From assembly GCA_002405485.1 (NCBI GenBank), contig DHLW01000149.1, positions 8,280 through 18,769 on the forward strand: DNA of 10,490 nt, in the 5' to 3' direction. The number at the start of each line of letters is the position of its first letter. Position 1 is the stretch's first letter. The stretch comes from Phycisphaerales bacterium UBA4658. Its GTDB lineage: Bacteria; Planctomycetota; Phycisphaerae; Phycisphaerales; UBA1924. Shown piece by piece: positions 1-6,285 of the stretch. A program made the translations under genes and the position numbers. Below the pieces are notes generated by a model that saw only the letters and a program-made list of their open reading frames with translations, was not told where the DNA came from and made no database searches.

Positions 1-23
1 TTGGTGATGTCATGGATCATCAT
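1..23 (-). CDS. rplO: 50S ribosomal protein L15, N-terminal fragment
   Basis: Only the first seven codons are inside the window, reading MMIHDIT before the edge cuts the next codon. L15 is a late-assembly 23S rRNA-binding protein of the large subunit and normally lies downstream of rpsE (and rpmD when present). The MMIHDIT opening is, from memory, typical of planctomycete L15 proteins. A Shine-Dalgarno core GGAG sits 9 bases before the first ATG, which supports that start over the second ATG. The identity rests on position in the spc order and on this short peptide, so the call is good but not certain. Confidence 0.75.
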
Positions 24-87
24 GAGAGAACACTCCGAAGAGCTCGAACAGTCGGTACTCGATACCGGCGGCCAGCCCGCCACCTGG

Positions 88-114
88 CCCCCCCGCCCGC
101 CGCCACCCCACCCC
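88..114 (-). promoter_or_regulatory. Predicted G-quadruplex in the rpsE-rplO spacer
   Basis: On the minus (coding) strand four G-runs occur in the order G4, T, G4, a 7-base loop TGGCGGC, G3, C, G7, which fits the usual G3+N1-7 rule. It lies about 65 bases upstream of the rplO start, in the 142-base spacer (24-165) where rpmD would normally be. It could fold in mRNA and affect rplO translation or transcription, but it may also simply reflect high GC. The motif is visible in the sequence; any function is inference. Confidence 0.5.
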
Positions 115-165
115 TCCGTGCGTAGACCGGTGTCACCCAGACGATCGCGTCACACCGCGACCGGT

Positions 166-885
166 TCACGACGCCGCCGGCGCGTCGCTTCCGGAGGCCG
201 GGGCGTCGGCCCCGCCCGCGGGCGCTGCGTCAACCGGACGCCGCGGACCACGCCCGCCACCGCCACCCGGACCGCCGCGGCCGCGACCCTTGCGCTCGTC
301 CTGAACGGTGTTCACCGGACCCTTGGCCTTCTTGGGGCCGGAGGCGGTCGCGGTCATGGTGGCCTTGGAGGCCTCGATGCGGGTGACGATCTGCGTCTTG
401 CCCAGCTCCTGCCCGCGCAGCGAGGCGACGTCCTCGGGCAGACGCAGAGCCTCGAGCCCGGCAAAGACCGCCTTCACGGTGTTGCGGGCGTTGGTCGAGC
501 CGTAGCACTTGGTCAGGCAGTCGTTGATCCCGGCCATCTCGAGGATCGAACGCACGACCGTCCCCGCAACCACGCCCGTGCCCGGGCTGGCGGGAATCAG
601 CCGCACCTTCGACGCGCTGAACTTGCCCTCGACCTCGTGGTGGATCGTCGTTCCGATCCGCTGCACGTTGACCATTGCGCGCTTGGCGTACTTCTGGGCC
701 TTCTCGATGGCGTTGGGGACTTCGTTGCTCTTGGCGTACCCGAAGCCCACCTGTCCCCGGCGATTGCCGACGACCACGAGCGCGCCGAAGCTGAAGCGCC
801 GGCCGCCCTTGACCGTCGAGGCCGTGCGGTACACGCCGATGGTCGTGGACTCGAGTTGCGATGATTCGTCGAGGATCTCAGGCAT
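166..885 (-). CDS. rpsE: 30S ribosomal protein S5 with long Gly/Arg/Ala-rich C-terminal tail
   Basis: S5 binds 16S rRNA near the decoding site and takes part in translational accuracy and mRNA unwinding at the entry channel. The double-stranded RNA-binding-like N-domain is seen at residues about 17-80, with VKGGRRFSF (25-33) matching the loop where spectinomycin resistance mutations fall in other bacteria. The C-domain includes HEVEGKF (83-89) and SPGTGVVAG (100-108). The protein is 239 residues against about 165 in E. coli. The excess is a tail from about residue 182: a Lys-rich part, a Gly/Arg block (200-216) and an Ala/Pro/Gly/Ser end. The family's usual GDGNG turn reads GNRRG (40-44). GGAAAG precedes the ATG as a weak ribosome site. 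A 75-base spacer separates it from rplR. Confidence 0.97.
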   Translation of the reverse strand: MPEILDESSQLESTTIGVYRTASTVKGGRRFSFGALVVVGNRRGQVGFGYAKSNEVPNAIEKAQKYAKRAMVNVQRIGTTIHHEVEGKFSASKVRLIPASPGTGVVAGTVVRSILEMAGINDCLTKCYGSTNARNTVKAVFAGLEALRLPEDVASLRGQELGKTQIVTRIEASKATMTATASGPKKAKGPVNTVQDERKGRGRGGPGGGGGRGPRRPVDAAPAGGADAPASGSDAPAAS

Positions 886-904
886 TGGTCGCTTTCCAGT
901 CGAT

Positions 905-920
905 TCCGGCTCGGGCCGGA
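905..920 (-). promoter_or_regulatory. Small stem-loop upstream of rpsE
   Basis: TCCGGC and GCCGGA pair perfectly across a 4-base loop, forming a 6-bp GC-rich hairpin about 20 bases before the rpsE start codon. No T-run follows, so it is not a terminator. It may be incidental in a GC-rich spacer. Confidence 0.3.
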
Positions 921-960
921 GATGTGTCCGTGGTGCCGACGGTCCAGCCGCCGGGATGGG

Positions 961-1326
961 TTAGAACTTGAGTCCTTCGGCTCGCGCCGCGTCCGCCAGG
1001 GCCTTCACCCGACCGTGGAACTTGAAGCCCCCGCGATCGAAGCACACCTCGGCGATGCCGGCCTTCTTGGCCCGCGACGCCAGCAGCTTGCCCACCGCCG
1101 CGGCGGACTTGCCGTTGCCGGTCTTGCCCTCGCTCGACCCCTCGGCCTCGACGCTGCTGGCCGACACCAGCGTCTTGCCCGCCAGATCGTCGATGATCTG
1201 AGCGTGCATGTGCTTCAGGGACTTGTACACGGCCAGTCGCGGACGGCTCGGGGTGCCGGTCACGTTCGACCGCACTCGCTTGTGCCGCTTGACTCGACGC
1301 TCGGCCTTGGCTTTGTTCTTGTTCAT
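961..1326 (-). CDS. rplR: 50S ribosomal protein L18
   Basis: L18 binds 5S rRNA and, with L5, anchors it in the central protuberance of the 50S subunit. The 121-residue protein has the basic N-terminal arm (residues 2-20, Lys/Arg-rich) followed by the family core: [20 protein letters not shown] (28-47), the helix around [16 protein letters not shown] (76-91), and the closing [26 protein letters not shown], which matches the well-conserved C-terminus. Length is close to the family norm. The ATG at 1326 gives the normal N-terminus ([10 protein letters not shown]). The open frame continues upstream over rplF, but that extension is not L18-like. The ribosome site is weak (a CGGTG stretch), and the 41-base gap from rplF fits co-transcription. 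Confidence 0.97.
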   Translation of the reverse strand: MNKNKAKAERRVKRHKRVRSNVTGTPSRPRLAVYKSLKHMHAQIIDDLAGKTLVSASSVEAEGSSEGKTGNGKSAAAVGKLLASRAKKAGIAEVCFDRGGFKFHGRVKALADAARAEGLKF

Positions 1327-1367
1327 CGTGACACCGTGTCTGATCGTGTGCGTGTGCCGGTCGCGGC

Positions 1368-1934
1368 TTAGGCGCCGAACTGCTTGCCCTGCTTCTTCTT
1401 GATCACTTCCGTCGCGTACTTGATTCCCTTGCCGTTGTACGGCTCGGGCTTGCGCTTCTGACGCATCGACGCGGCAAACTGGCCGACCGCCTGACGGTCG
1501 ATCCCGCTCACCTTCACCGGCGTCACGTCGCCCGCGGACTTGTCCACCACCACCGTCACGCCCTCGGGAATCGGCATGAGGATCGGATTCGCAAGTCCGC
1601 ACACCAGCTTCAGGTTCTTCCCAGACACCTGCGCCGTCCAACCGGTCCCCACCACCTGCATGACCTTCTCATACCCGCTCACCACCCCGTTCACCGCGTT
1701 CTGCACAAGCGCCCTGTTCGCGCCCCACAGAGCCCGGGCGAAACGGTCGTCCATGCGCGACGGATCGATGTCGAACTTCACCGACTTCTCCGCCTCGACG
1801 TACTGCACCTTCACGTCCGGATGCACGTTCACCGACAGCGTCCCCTTGGGCCCGGTGACGCTCACCTTCTGGCCGCTCAGAGACACCTTGACGTTGGCGG
1901 GAATCGAAACGGGCTTTCGTCCGATGCGTGACAT
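1368..1934 (-). CDS. rplF: 50S ribosomal protein L6
   Basis: L6 binds 23S rRNA helix 97 and sits beside the sarcin-ricin loop at the factor-binding site. At 188 residues it is near the usual 175-180. It begins [12 protein letters not shown] and shows the two repeated L6 alpha/beta domains: residues 1-80, with [11 protein letters not shown] (25-35), and 85-175, with [15 protein letters not shown] (94-108). The C-terminal signature is [19 protein letters not shown] (160-178). A good Shine-Dalgarno AGGAG lies 9 bases before the ATG. The start is clear because the family N-terminus begins exactly here. An 87-base spacer separates it from rpsH. Confidence 0.98.
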   Translation of the reverse strand: MSRIGRKPVSIPANVKVSLSGQKVSVTGPKGTLSVNVHPDVKVQYVEAEKSVKFDIDPSRMDDRFARALWGANRALVQNAVNGVVSGYEKVMQVVGTGWTAQVSGKNLKLVCGLANPILMPIPEGVTVVVDKSAGDVTPVKVSGIDRQAVGQFAASMRQKRKPEPYNGKGIKYATEVIKKKQGKQFGA

Positions 1935-2021
1935 GGTTCGATGCTCCTCAGGTTCACGGCTCTCGCCGGCGGGGATTCAGGAAGGCCGGCGGCTTCACCT
2001 GTTCATGCGGGTTCGATCGGG

Positions 2022-2420
2022 TTAGTTCACCTGGGCCAAGAGCTCGCCGCCCAGACGCTGGTCGCGGCACTTGCGGTCGCTCATCACCCCGCGCGACGTC
2101 GAGATGATGCAGATGCCAAGCCCCTGCAGCGGTCGCGGGAGCTCCTCCACGCCCTTGTACACCCGGCGACCCGGCTTGCTCTCGCGCTTGATCTCGTGCA
2201 GAATCGTCTCCCCACGCGGGCCGTACTTGAGCTTGAGCTTCAGCTTGCCCTGCCGGCCGTCCTCGACCACGTCGAAGCCGGTGATGTACCCCTCGTCCTT
2301 CAGGACGCCGGCGATGCCGCGGCACACCTTGGTGTTGAGGCACAGCACTTCCTTGGCGCGGTTCGAGGCCGCGTTGCGGATGCGGGTGAGCATGTCGGAG
2401 ATCGGATCGTTGATCGCCAT
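2022..2420 (-). CDS. rpsH: 30S ribosomal protein S8
   Basis: S8 is a primary 16S rRNA-binding protein needed for early 30S assembly; in E. coli it also represses translation of the spc operon by binding mRNA near rplE. The 132-residue product matches the family along its length: DPISDMLTRIRNA (5-17), KYGPRGE (65-71), KRESKPGRRVYKG (78-90), and the RNA-binding IISTSRGVMSD (105-115) followed by GGELLAQV. The start at 2420 gives the normal MAINDPISD opening. A 12-residue in-frame upstream extension has no family support. Only a weak ribosome site (GAG) precedes the ATG. The usual S8-binding mRNA site was not recognised by eye. Confidence 0.98.
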   Translation of the reverse strand: MAINDPISDMLTRIRNAASNRAKEVLCLNTKVCRGIAGVLKDEGYITGFDVVEDGRQGKLKLKLKYGPRGETILHEIKRESKPGRRVYKGVEELPRPLQGLGICIISTSRGVMSDRKCRDQRLGGELLAQVN

Positions 2421-2504
2421 AAGTCTGTCTCGTGAACCGTCAAGAATCGAAGTCAAAGTCGCGGAACAAACACGCCGAACGAGGCACCAATCGTCAATCT
2501 GGGC

Positions 2505-2690
2505 TTACCAGGAGCTCTTGCGCATCCCCGGGATCTTGCCCTCAAGCGCCAGCTTGCGGAGCATGATGCGGGAGATGCGGAACTTGCGATACACCCCGCG
2601 GGCACGGCCCGTGAGCTCGCACCGCCGAACGATCCGCGAGCTGAACTTGGGAACTCGCCTGCTCTTGGCCACTTGTGCCTTGGTCGCCAT
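2505..2690 (-). CDS. rpsN: 30S ribosomal protein S14, short form with lost zinc ligands
   Basis: S14 binds the 16S rRNA 3' domain in the small-subunit head. At 61 residues this is the length of the zinc-ribbon (type Z, C+) S14, and it aligns with that form without gaps from MATKA to PGMRKSSW. The four zinc-binding cysteines expected at 24, 27, 40 and 43 are Cys24, Thr27, Ser40 and Met43, so a zinc site cannot form. The basic RRxPKF segment (11-16) and VYRKFRISR (33-41) are kept. GAGG lies 8 bases before the ATG. The gene sits between rplE and rpsH, the usual place for rpsN. Confidence 0.97.
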   Translation of the reverse strand: MATKAQVAKSRRVPKFSSRIVRRCELTGRARGVYRKFRISRIMLRKLALEGKIPGMRKSSW

Positions 2691-2797
2691 GTCCTGAACC
2701 TCTTGTCACGCTCCCGGATACCCGGGAAGCCGTGCTGAAAATGCCTCTGTCCGAATACGCCCGCCAGATCACGCCGCCAGAACACCCCGGCCGATCA

Positions 2798-3484
2798 TCA
2801 AGCTCCCTGGCCGGCCGCCTGGGCCGCCTGGGACTTGTCGCCCTTGCCTTCCTTCTCGTCCTTGCGGAACGGGAAGCCCAGCTCGCTGAGCAGGTGCCGG
2901 CTCATGTCCGGCGAAGAGTTGCTGAACACGAAGTTGATGTTCATGCCGTGCGTGAAGTTCACCTCGGCCATGTTGATCTCCGGGAACACGCCCTGCTCCG
3001 ACAGGCCCATGGAGTAGTTCCCCTGGCGATCGAACGCCTTGGGATTGAGCCCGCGGAAGTCGCGGATACGCGGCGTCACCAGGTGGATCAGCCGATCCAG
3101 GAAGTACCACATCCGGTCCCGCCGGAGCGTCACCATGCACGAGGTCTCGTACCCCTCGCGCACCTTGAAGTTCGAGACGCTCTTCTTGGCCTTGATCACG
3201 ATCGGCTTCTGGCCGCTGATCTTGGTCACCGTCTGCAGCACCGTCTCGCGCACCAGCGGCTTGAGCTTCGACCCTTCCAGGTGCCGGCCCATGTTCACGT
3301 TGATCGTGATCGCCTTCAGCCGCGGACGCTCCATCGGATTGGACAGCTTGAACTTCTGCCCGACCGAGGCGTCGACGGACTCCTTGAAGAGCTTCTTCAG
3401 CCGGGGCTCGGGCATCGGCCCGACGGGCTCGTCGGAGGCCTTGCTCTTGGAAGAGCCCTTGGGCTTGGTGGTGTCCTTCGCCAT
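2798..3484 (-). CDS. rplE: 50S ribosomal protein L5, with N- and C-terminal extensions
   Basis: L5 binds 5S rRNA and touches the P-site tRNA from the central protuberance. The core is seen from about residue 26 to 206: RPRLKAITINVNMG (53-66), GQKPIVIKAKKSVSNFKVREG (91-111, ending in the conserved FKVREG), TPRIRDFRGLN (137-147), FDRQGNYSMGLSEQGVFPEI (151-170) and GFPF (203-206). The total is 228 residues against about 180. The extra is a Lys/Ser-rich N-terminal 22 residues and a Lys/Gln/Ala tail. The ATG at 3484 is the first sensible start; the frame is open a further 80 codons upstream into rplX, but that part is not L5-like. No strong ribosome site is visible. MPEPRLKKL at residue 24 is an alternative start that would remove the N-extension. 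Confidence 0.96.
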   Translation of the reverse strand: MAKDTTKPKGSSKSKASDEPVGPMPEPRLKKLFKESVDASVGQKFKLSNPMERPRLKAITINVNMGRHLEGSKLKPLVRETVLQTVTKISGQKPIVIKAKKSVSNFKVREGYETSCMVTLRRDRMWYFLDRLIHLVTPRIRDFRGLNPKAFDRQGNYSMGLSEQGVFPEINMAEVNFTHGMNINFVFSNSSPDMSRHLLSELGFPFRKDEKEGKGDKSQAAQAAGQGA

Positions 3485-3554
3485 GGTGTACTCGCTGCGA
3501 ATCGGTGTTCTGTTCGTGCAGGAAAATCGTGGGGAAAAGGGTCGTGTCCGCGGC

Positions 3555-3956
3555 TCAGGCCTTCGCCGTCGCCTTGGGCTTGGAGGTCTTGGTCCGGGAC
3601 TTCTTCTTGGCGTCGGCCGTCCGGAGCGGCTGACCGAGAACCTCGCCGGTCGTCGAGGCCACCCGGACCTTGGACCCGTCGGCGTTGGTCTTGAAGCGCA
3701 CCCGCGTGGGCTTGCCCTGACCATCCACCGGGCTCACGTTCGAGACGTGGATCGGCGCCTCACGGGTGATCACCCCGCCCTGCGGATTCCGCTGCGTCGG
3801 ACGGAGGTTCTTGGTCCGGAGATTCAGACCCTTGATCACCACGCGGGTGTCGTCGGCGCTCGCGCCGACCAGCACACGCATGATCGTCCCGGTCTTGCCC
3901 TTGTGCGAGCCGCTGGTGATCATCACCAGGTCGCCCTTGCGTACGTGACGAGCCAT
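3555..3956 (-). CDS. rplX: 50S ribosomal protein L24
   Basis: L24 starts 50S assembly by binding the 5' end of 23S rRNA and ends up near the exit tunnel. The KOW motif is clear at residues 5-31 (VRKGDLVMITSGSHKGKTGTI), followed by VVIKGLNLRTKNLRP (39-53) and the family segment ITREAPIHVSNVSPVD (63-78). The last 20 residues are a Lys/Thr/Ala-rich tail, taking the protein to 133 residues against about 105. A strong GGAGGTG ribosome site is buried in the end of rplN. The rplN stop and this ATG are one base apart (TGA-T-ATG), so translational coupling is likely. Confidence 0.98.
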   Translation of the reverse strand: MARHVRKGDLVMITSGSHKGKTGTIMRVLVGASADDTRVVIKGLNLRTKNLRPTQRNPQGGVITREAPIHVSNVSPVDGQGKPTRVRFKTNADGSKVRVASTTGEVLGQPLRTADAKKKSRTKTSKPKATAKA

Positions 3957-3957
3957 A

Positions 3958-4344
3958 TCACACCACCTCCGGAGCGAGGGAGACGATCTTCATGTAGTTC
4001 TTGTCGCGCAGCTCCCGGGCGACAGGCCCGAAGATCCGCGTTCCCTTGGGGTTGCCGTCGTCCTGAATCAGCACCACCGCGTTGGCGTCGAACTTCACGT
4101 ACGAGCCATCGGCGCGGCGTGTCGCCTTGGTGGTCCGCACCACCACGGCCTTGGACTTGTCCCCCGCCTTGACCTCCGCGCCGGGAAGCGCCTTCTTGAT
4201 CGAGACCAGCACGCGGTCGCCCACGCCGGCCATGCGCCGCGTGAACTTGCCGCTGCGCGTCGACGAGCCATACACGCGGATCACATAGGCGATCTTCGCC
4301 CCGCTGTTGTCCGCGACCTCGCATCGTGTTTCTTGTTGCAGCAT
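3958..4344 (-). CDS. rplN: 50S ribosomal protein L14
   Basis: L14 binds 23S rRNA at the subunit interface and contributes to bridge B8; it is also the usual docking site for the silencing factor RsfS. The 128-residue protein (usual 122) shows the five-stranded barrel: [16 protein letters not shown] (9-24), [16 protein letters not shown] (40-55), [11 protein letters not shown] (63-73), [20 protein letters not shown] (85-104, very conserved) and GPVARELR (106-113), ending in KIVSLAPEV. The start gives the family MLQQETR opening. GGA/GAAG purines 9-16 bases upstream form a modest ribosome site. It is followed immediately by rplX. Confidence 0.98.
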   Translation of the reverse strand: MLQQETRCEVADNSGAKIAYVIRVYGSSTRSGKFTRRMAGVGDRVLVSIKKALPGAEVKAGDKSKAVVVRTTKATRRADGSYVKFDANAVVLIQDDGNPKGTRIFGPVARELRDKNYMKIVSLAPEVV

Positions 4345-4401
4345 GGTCAGTCTTCCGTCCTCGCGCCCTTGCCGGACGCGTCACATGGCCTCTCGATCGT
4401 C

Positions 4402-4740
4402 TCAGCCCGCGGCGCTCGGGTCGGTGGTCACCAGCTCCACGCGGTTGCCCCGCTCCACAACCCGCACCAGCGTCCACTTCTTGGTCTTGCTGATCGGACG
4501 GCAGGGCTTCACCTCCACCGTGTCCCCCAGCTTCGACTCGTTGCTCTGATCGTGCACCTGCAGCACCGTCCGCCGCGACACGAACTTCCCGTACTTGGGG
4601 TGCATCGTCTTGTACGCCACCACCACCGTCCGGGTCTTGTCCCGCTTGTCGGACTCAACGGTCCCGATGCGGGTGGAGACCACCGGCGCCTTCTCCGGGG
4701 CCTTGGCCGTGCTGCTGCTGCTGGTCTTGCTCGTGGGCAT
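4402..4740 (-). CDS. rpsQ: 30S ribosomal protein S17 with Ser/Ala/Lys-rich N-terminal extension
   Basis: S17 is a primary 16S rRNA-binding protein of the 30S body. The OB-fold core spans about residues 20-100 with family marks GTVESDKRDKTRTVVV (26-41), HPKYGKFVSRR (47-57), HDQSNESKLGDTVEV (63-77) and the RPISKTKKWTLVRVVE C-terminal motif (81-96). The total is 112 residues against about 84. The difference is mostly a low-complexity N-terminus (residues 1-20, many Ser, Thr, Ala, Lys) that is probably disordered. The ATG at 4740 has only a weak GGAAAG ahead of it. No methionine lies between it and the core, so the extension seems real unless a GTG or TTG is used. Confidence 0.97.
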   Translation of the reverse strand: MPTSKTSSSSTAKAPEKAPVVSTRIGTVESDKRDKTRTVVVAYKTMHPKYGKFVSRRTVLQVHDQSNESKLGDTVEVKPCRPISKTKKWTLVRVVERGNRVELVTTDPSAAG

Positions 4741-4816
4741 GGTGTGCTTTCCGTCCGTCGTTGATCCAACCTGCTTCGCGCCACGGGCACTTGTCCGGCC
4801 CGCGCGGGTTCATTCG

Positions 4817-5011
4817 TCACTTCTTCTTGGCCCGGGACGTCAGCTCGGTCTTCAGCCGCGCAATGTCCTTGCGGAGCTTCGCAAACTGCGAGGTGTCCTC
4901 CACCTTCTCCGTCACCGTCTGCGAGCGGAGGGTGAACAGCTTGTCCTGAAGACGCTTGGTCTCCAGGCCAATCTCCTCCGTCGTCAGCTTCCGAACTTCA
5001 GCCCCGGTCAT
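4817..5011 (-). CDS. rpmC: 50S ribosomal protein L29
   Basis: L29 is a small two-helix protein at the exit-tunnel rim that helps form the docking site for trigger factor and SRP. At 64 residues it has normal length. It begins MTGAEVRKLTTEEI and carries a charged helix through DKLFTLRSQ (23-31) and a second helix with FAKLRKDIARLKTEL (43-57), the usual L29 signature, ending in a Lys run. A GAGG ribosome site precedes the ATG by about 7 bases. It lies between rplP and rpsQ as in the classic S10 operon, with 81- and 76-base gaps. Confidence 0.96.
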   Translation of the reverse strand: MTGAEVRKLTTEEIGLETKRLQDKLFTLRSQTVTEKVEDTSQFAKLRKDIARLKTELTSRAKKK

Positions 5012-5031
5012 TGGTCATCCTCGCTTGCATT

Positions 5032-5048
5032 CGACGCTCATCGCGTCG
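5032..5048 (-). promoter_or_regulatory. Stem-loop in the rplP-rpmC spacer
   Basis: CGACGC and GCGTCG pair perfectly with a 5-base loop, about 20 bases upstream of the rpmC start codon and just before its ribosome site. No T-run follows. It might affect rpmC translation or be chance in GC-rich DNA. Confidence 0.3.
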
Positions 5049-5092
5049 GGTATCTGGTCGCTTCTCACCGTCGCCGGCGTCCACATCCGCAA

Positions 5093-5512
5093 TCACACCG
5101 TCAGACGCCGCGTCACGAACCGGCACCGCACCGGCATCTTCATCGCGACGCGAACCAGGGCACGCTTGGCGGTCGCTTCCGGAACCCCGGCGAGCTCGAA
5201 CAGCATCGTCCCGGGCTTCACTCGCGCCGCCCAGTACTCCACCTCAGCCTTGCCCGTGCCCATTCGCGTTTCCAGCGGCTTCTTGCTGATCGGCTTGTCC
5301 GGGAAGACCCGCGTGAACAGCTTGCCCTCACGCTTCAGCAGGTGCATCGCCGCGACGCGGCCGGCTTCCAGCACCCGGGCCGGAACCCACGCGCCCTCAA
5401 GCGCCTGCAGGCCGTAGTCGCCGTACGCGACGTAGTTGCCCTTGGTCGCCTTGCGCGGCCGCACCCGACGCTGCTCCTTGCGGAACTTGACTCTCTTTGG
5501 CATCAGCGCCAT
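5093..5512 (-). CDS. rplP: 50S ribosomal protein L16
   Basis: L16 organises the A-site side of the 50S subunit and helps position aminoacyl-tRNA. The 139-residue protein matches the family throughout: MPKRVKFRKEQRR (4-16), GDYGLQALEGAWVPARVLEAGR (31-52), REGKLFTRVFPDKPISKKP (61-79), ETRMGTGKAEVEYWAARVKPG (81-101) and the C-terminal FELAGVPEATAKRALVRVAMKMPV (105-128). I place the start at 5512 (MALMPKRV) because GGGAG lies 8 bases ahead. An earlier in-frame GTG three codons upstream would leave no room for that site, and the ATG at 5503 is a possible shorter alternative. A 68-base spacer from rpsC holds a heptamer array. Confidence 0.96.
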   Translation of the reverse strand: MALMPKRVKFRKEQRRVRPRKATKGNYVAYGDYGLQALEGAWVPARVLEAGRVAAMHLLKREGKLFTRVFPDKPISKKPLETRMGTGKAEVEYWAARVKPGTMLFELAGVPEATAKRALVRVAMKMPVRCRFVTRRLTV

Positions 5513-5531
5513 GCGAAACACTCCCGAGAAC

Positions 5532-5559
5532 AGGCACTAGGCACGCGGCACTAGGCACT
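5532..5559. repeat. Heptamer tandem array A (4 x 7 bp), rpsC-rplP spacer
   Basis: Four head-to-tail heptamers read on the plus strand as AGGCACT, AGGCACG, CGGCACT, AGGCACT. The array is exactly 28 bp and ends about 10 bases before the rplP Shine-Dalgarno. The unit fits RGGCACN, which is also seen in arrays B and C but on the opposite strand. Confidence 0.8.
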
Positions 5560-5580
5560 GGTGAAAGACCCAAGAACCTC

Positions 5581-6285
5581 TTAGCGACGACCGCGGGCAC
5601 GAGCTCGGCCGCCGGCGGCCTTCGACTCGCTCTCGTCCGTCTCGCCCTGCTTGTACATCCCGCGATACACCCACGCCTGGCACCCGATCACGCCGTAGCT
5701 CATGACCGCTTCAGCCACCCCGTAGTCGATGTGCGCCTGCAGCGTGCTCAGCGGCAGCGAGCCAAGGCGGACGTCCAGCGTCCGGCTCATCTCAGCGCCG
5801 CCCAGCCGACCGGCAAGCTGGATCTTCACGCCCAGCGCCCCAGCCGCCATCACCGCGTCGGCCTTCATCTTGATCGCCCGGCGGAACGCGACGCGCTTGC
5901 GAAGCTGCTCGCACACCGCCTCGGCCACGAGCTTGGCGTCCAGGTCCGGGTTCTTGATCTCGATGATCGAGATCGAGACCTTCCGGCCCGTCATCAGCAC
6001 CAGCTCCTCCGTCAGCCGATCCACCTCGGCGCCCTTGGGCCCGATCACCAGACCCGGTCGCGCGGTCTTGACGATGACCTTCAGCTCCTCGCGCGTCCGC
6101 TCGATGTGGATGTCGCTCACCGCCGCGTGGGGGGGCTGGCGATTCAGCCGCTTGTCCAGGAACTTGCGGATCTTCTCGTCCTCGATCAGCAGCTCGCCGT
6201 ACACCGCCTTGGGGGCGTACCAGCGCGAACGGTGCGCTTCGGTGATGCCCACGCGAAGCCCGAATGGATGCGTCTTCTGTCCCAT
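5581..6285 (-). CDS. rpsC: 30S ribosomal protein S3
   Basis: S3 lines the mRNA entry channel in the small-subunit head and takes part in mRNA unwinding. The 234-residue protein shows the N-terminal MGQKTHPFGLRVG, a type II KH domain at about 39-108 with the RNA-binding GxxG loop GPKG (82-85) in VIGPKGAEVDRL, and the C-terminal domain with GRLGGAEMSRT (159-169), LPLSTLQAHIDYGVAEA (177-193) and GVIGCQAWVYRG (198-209). The last 14 residues are Arg/Ala/Gly-rich. The rplV stop and this start overlap as TAATG, with GGAGGAG upstream, so the two genes are probably translationally coupled. Length is as expected. Confidence 0.98.
   Translation of the reverse strand: MGQKTHPFGLRVGITEAHRSRWYAPKAVYGELLIEDEKIRKFLDKRLNRQPPHAAVSDIHIERTREELKVIVKTARPGLVIGPKGAEVDRLTEELVLMTGRKVSISIIEIKNPDLDAKLVAEAVCEQLRKRVAFRRAIKMKADAVMAAGALGVKIQLAGRLGGAEMSRTLDVRLGSLPLSTLQAHIDYGVAEAVMSYGVIGCQAWVYRGMYKQGETDESESKAAGGRARARGRR

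Noticed and set aside
1..864. Long plus-strand open frame of 287 codons, and other long plus-strand frames across the window
   Set aside because: They lie opposite clearly recognised ribosomal protein genes, have Arg/Pro/His-rich low-complexity translations and match no family; they are by-products of high GC content.
1327..1641. 105-codon upstream extension of the rplR frame over rplF
   Set aside because: It overlaps rplF out of frame and reads as low-complexity sequence; the normal L18 start is at 1326.
2787..2814. CCGGCC/GGCCGG inverted repeat at the end of rplE, considered as a terminator
   Set aside because: The loop is 16 bases, the repeat lies across the stop codon and no T-run follows on the coding strand.
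3485..3724. 80-codon upstream extension of the rplE frame over rplX
   Set aside because: It overlaps the end of rplX in another frame and is not L5-like; the ATG at 3484 gives a sensible L5.
4799..4808. CCCGCGCGGG palindrome in the rpmC-rpsQ spacer
   Set aside because: Ten-base GC palindromes are expected by chance at this GC content, and there is no loop, T-run or other context.
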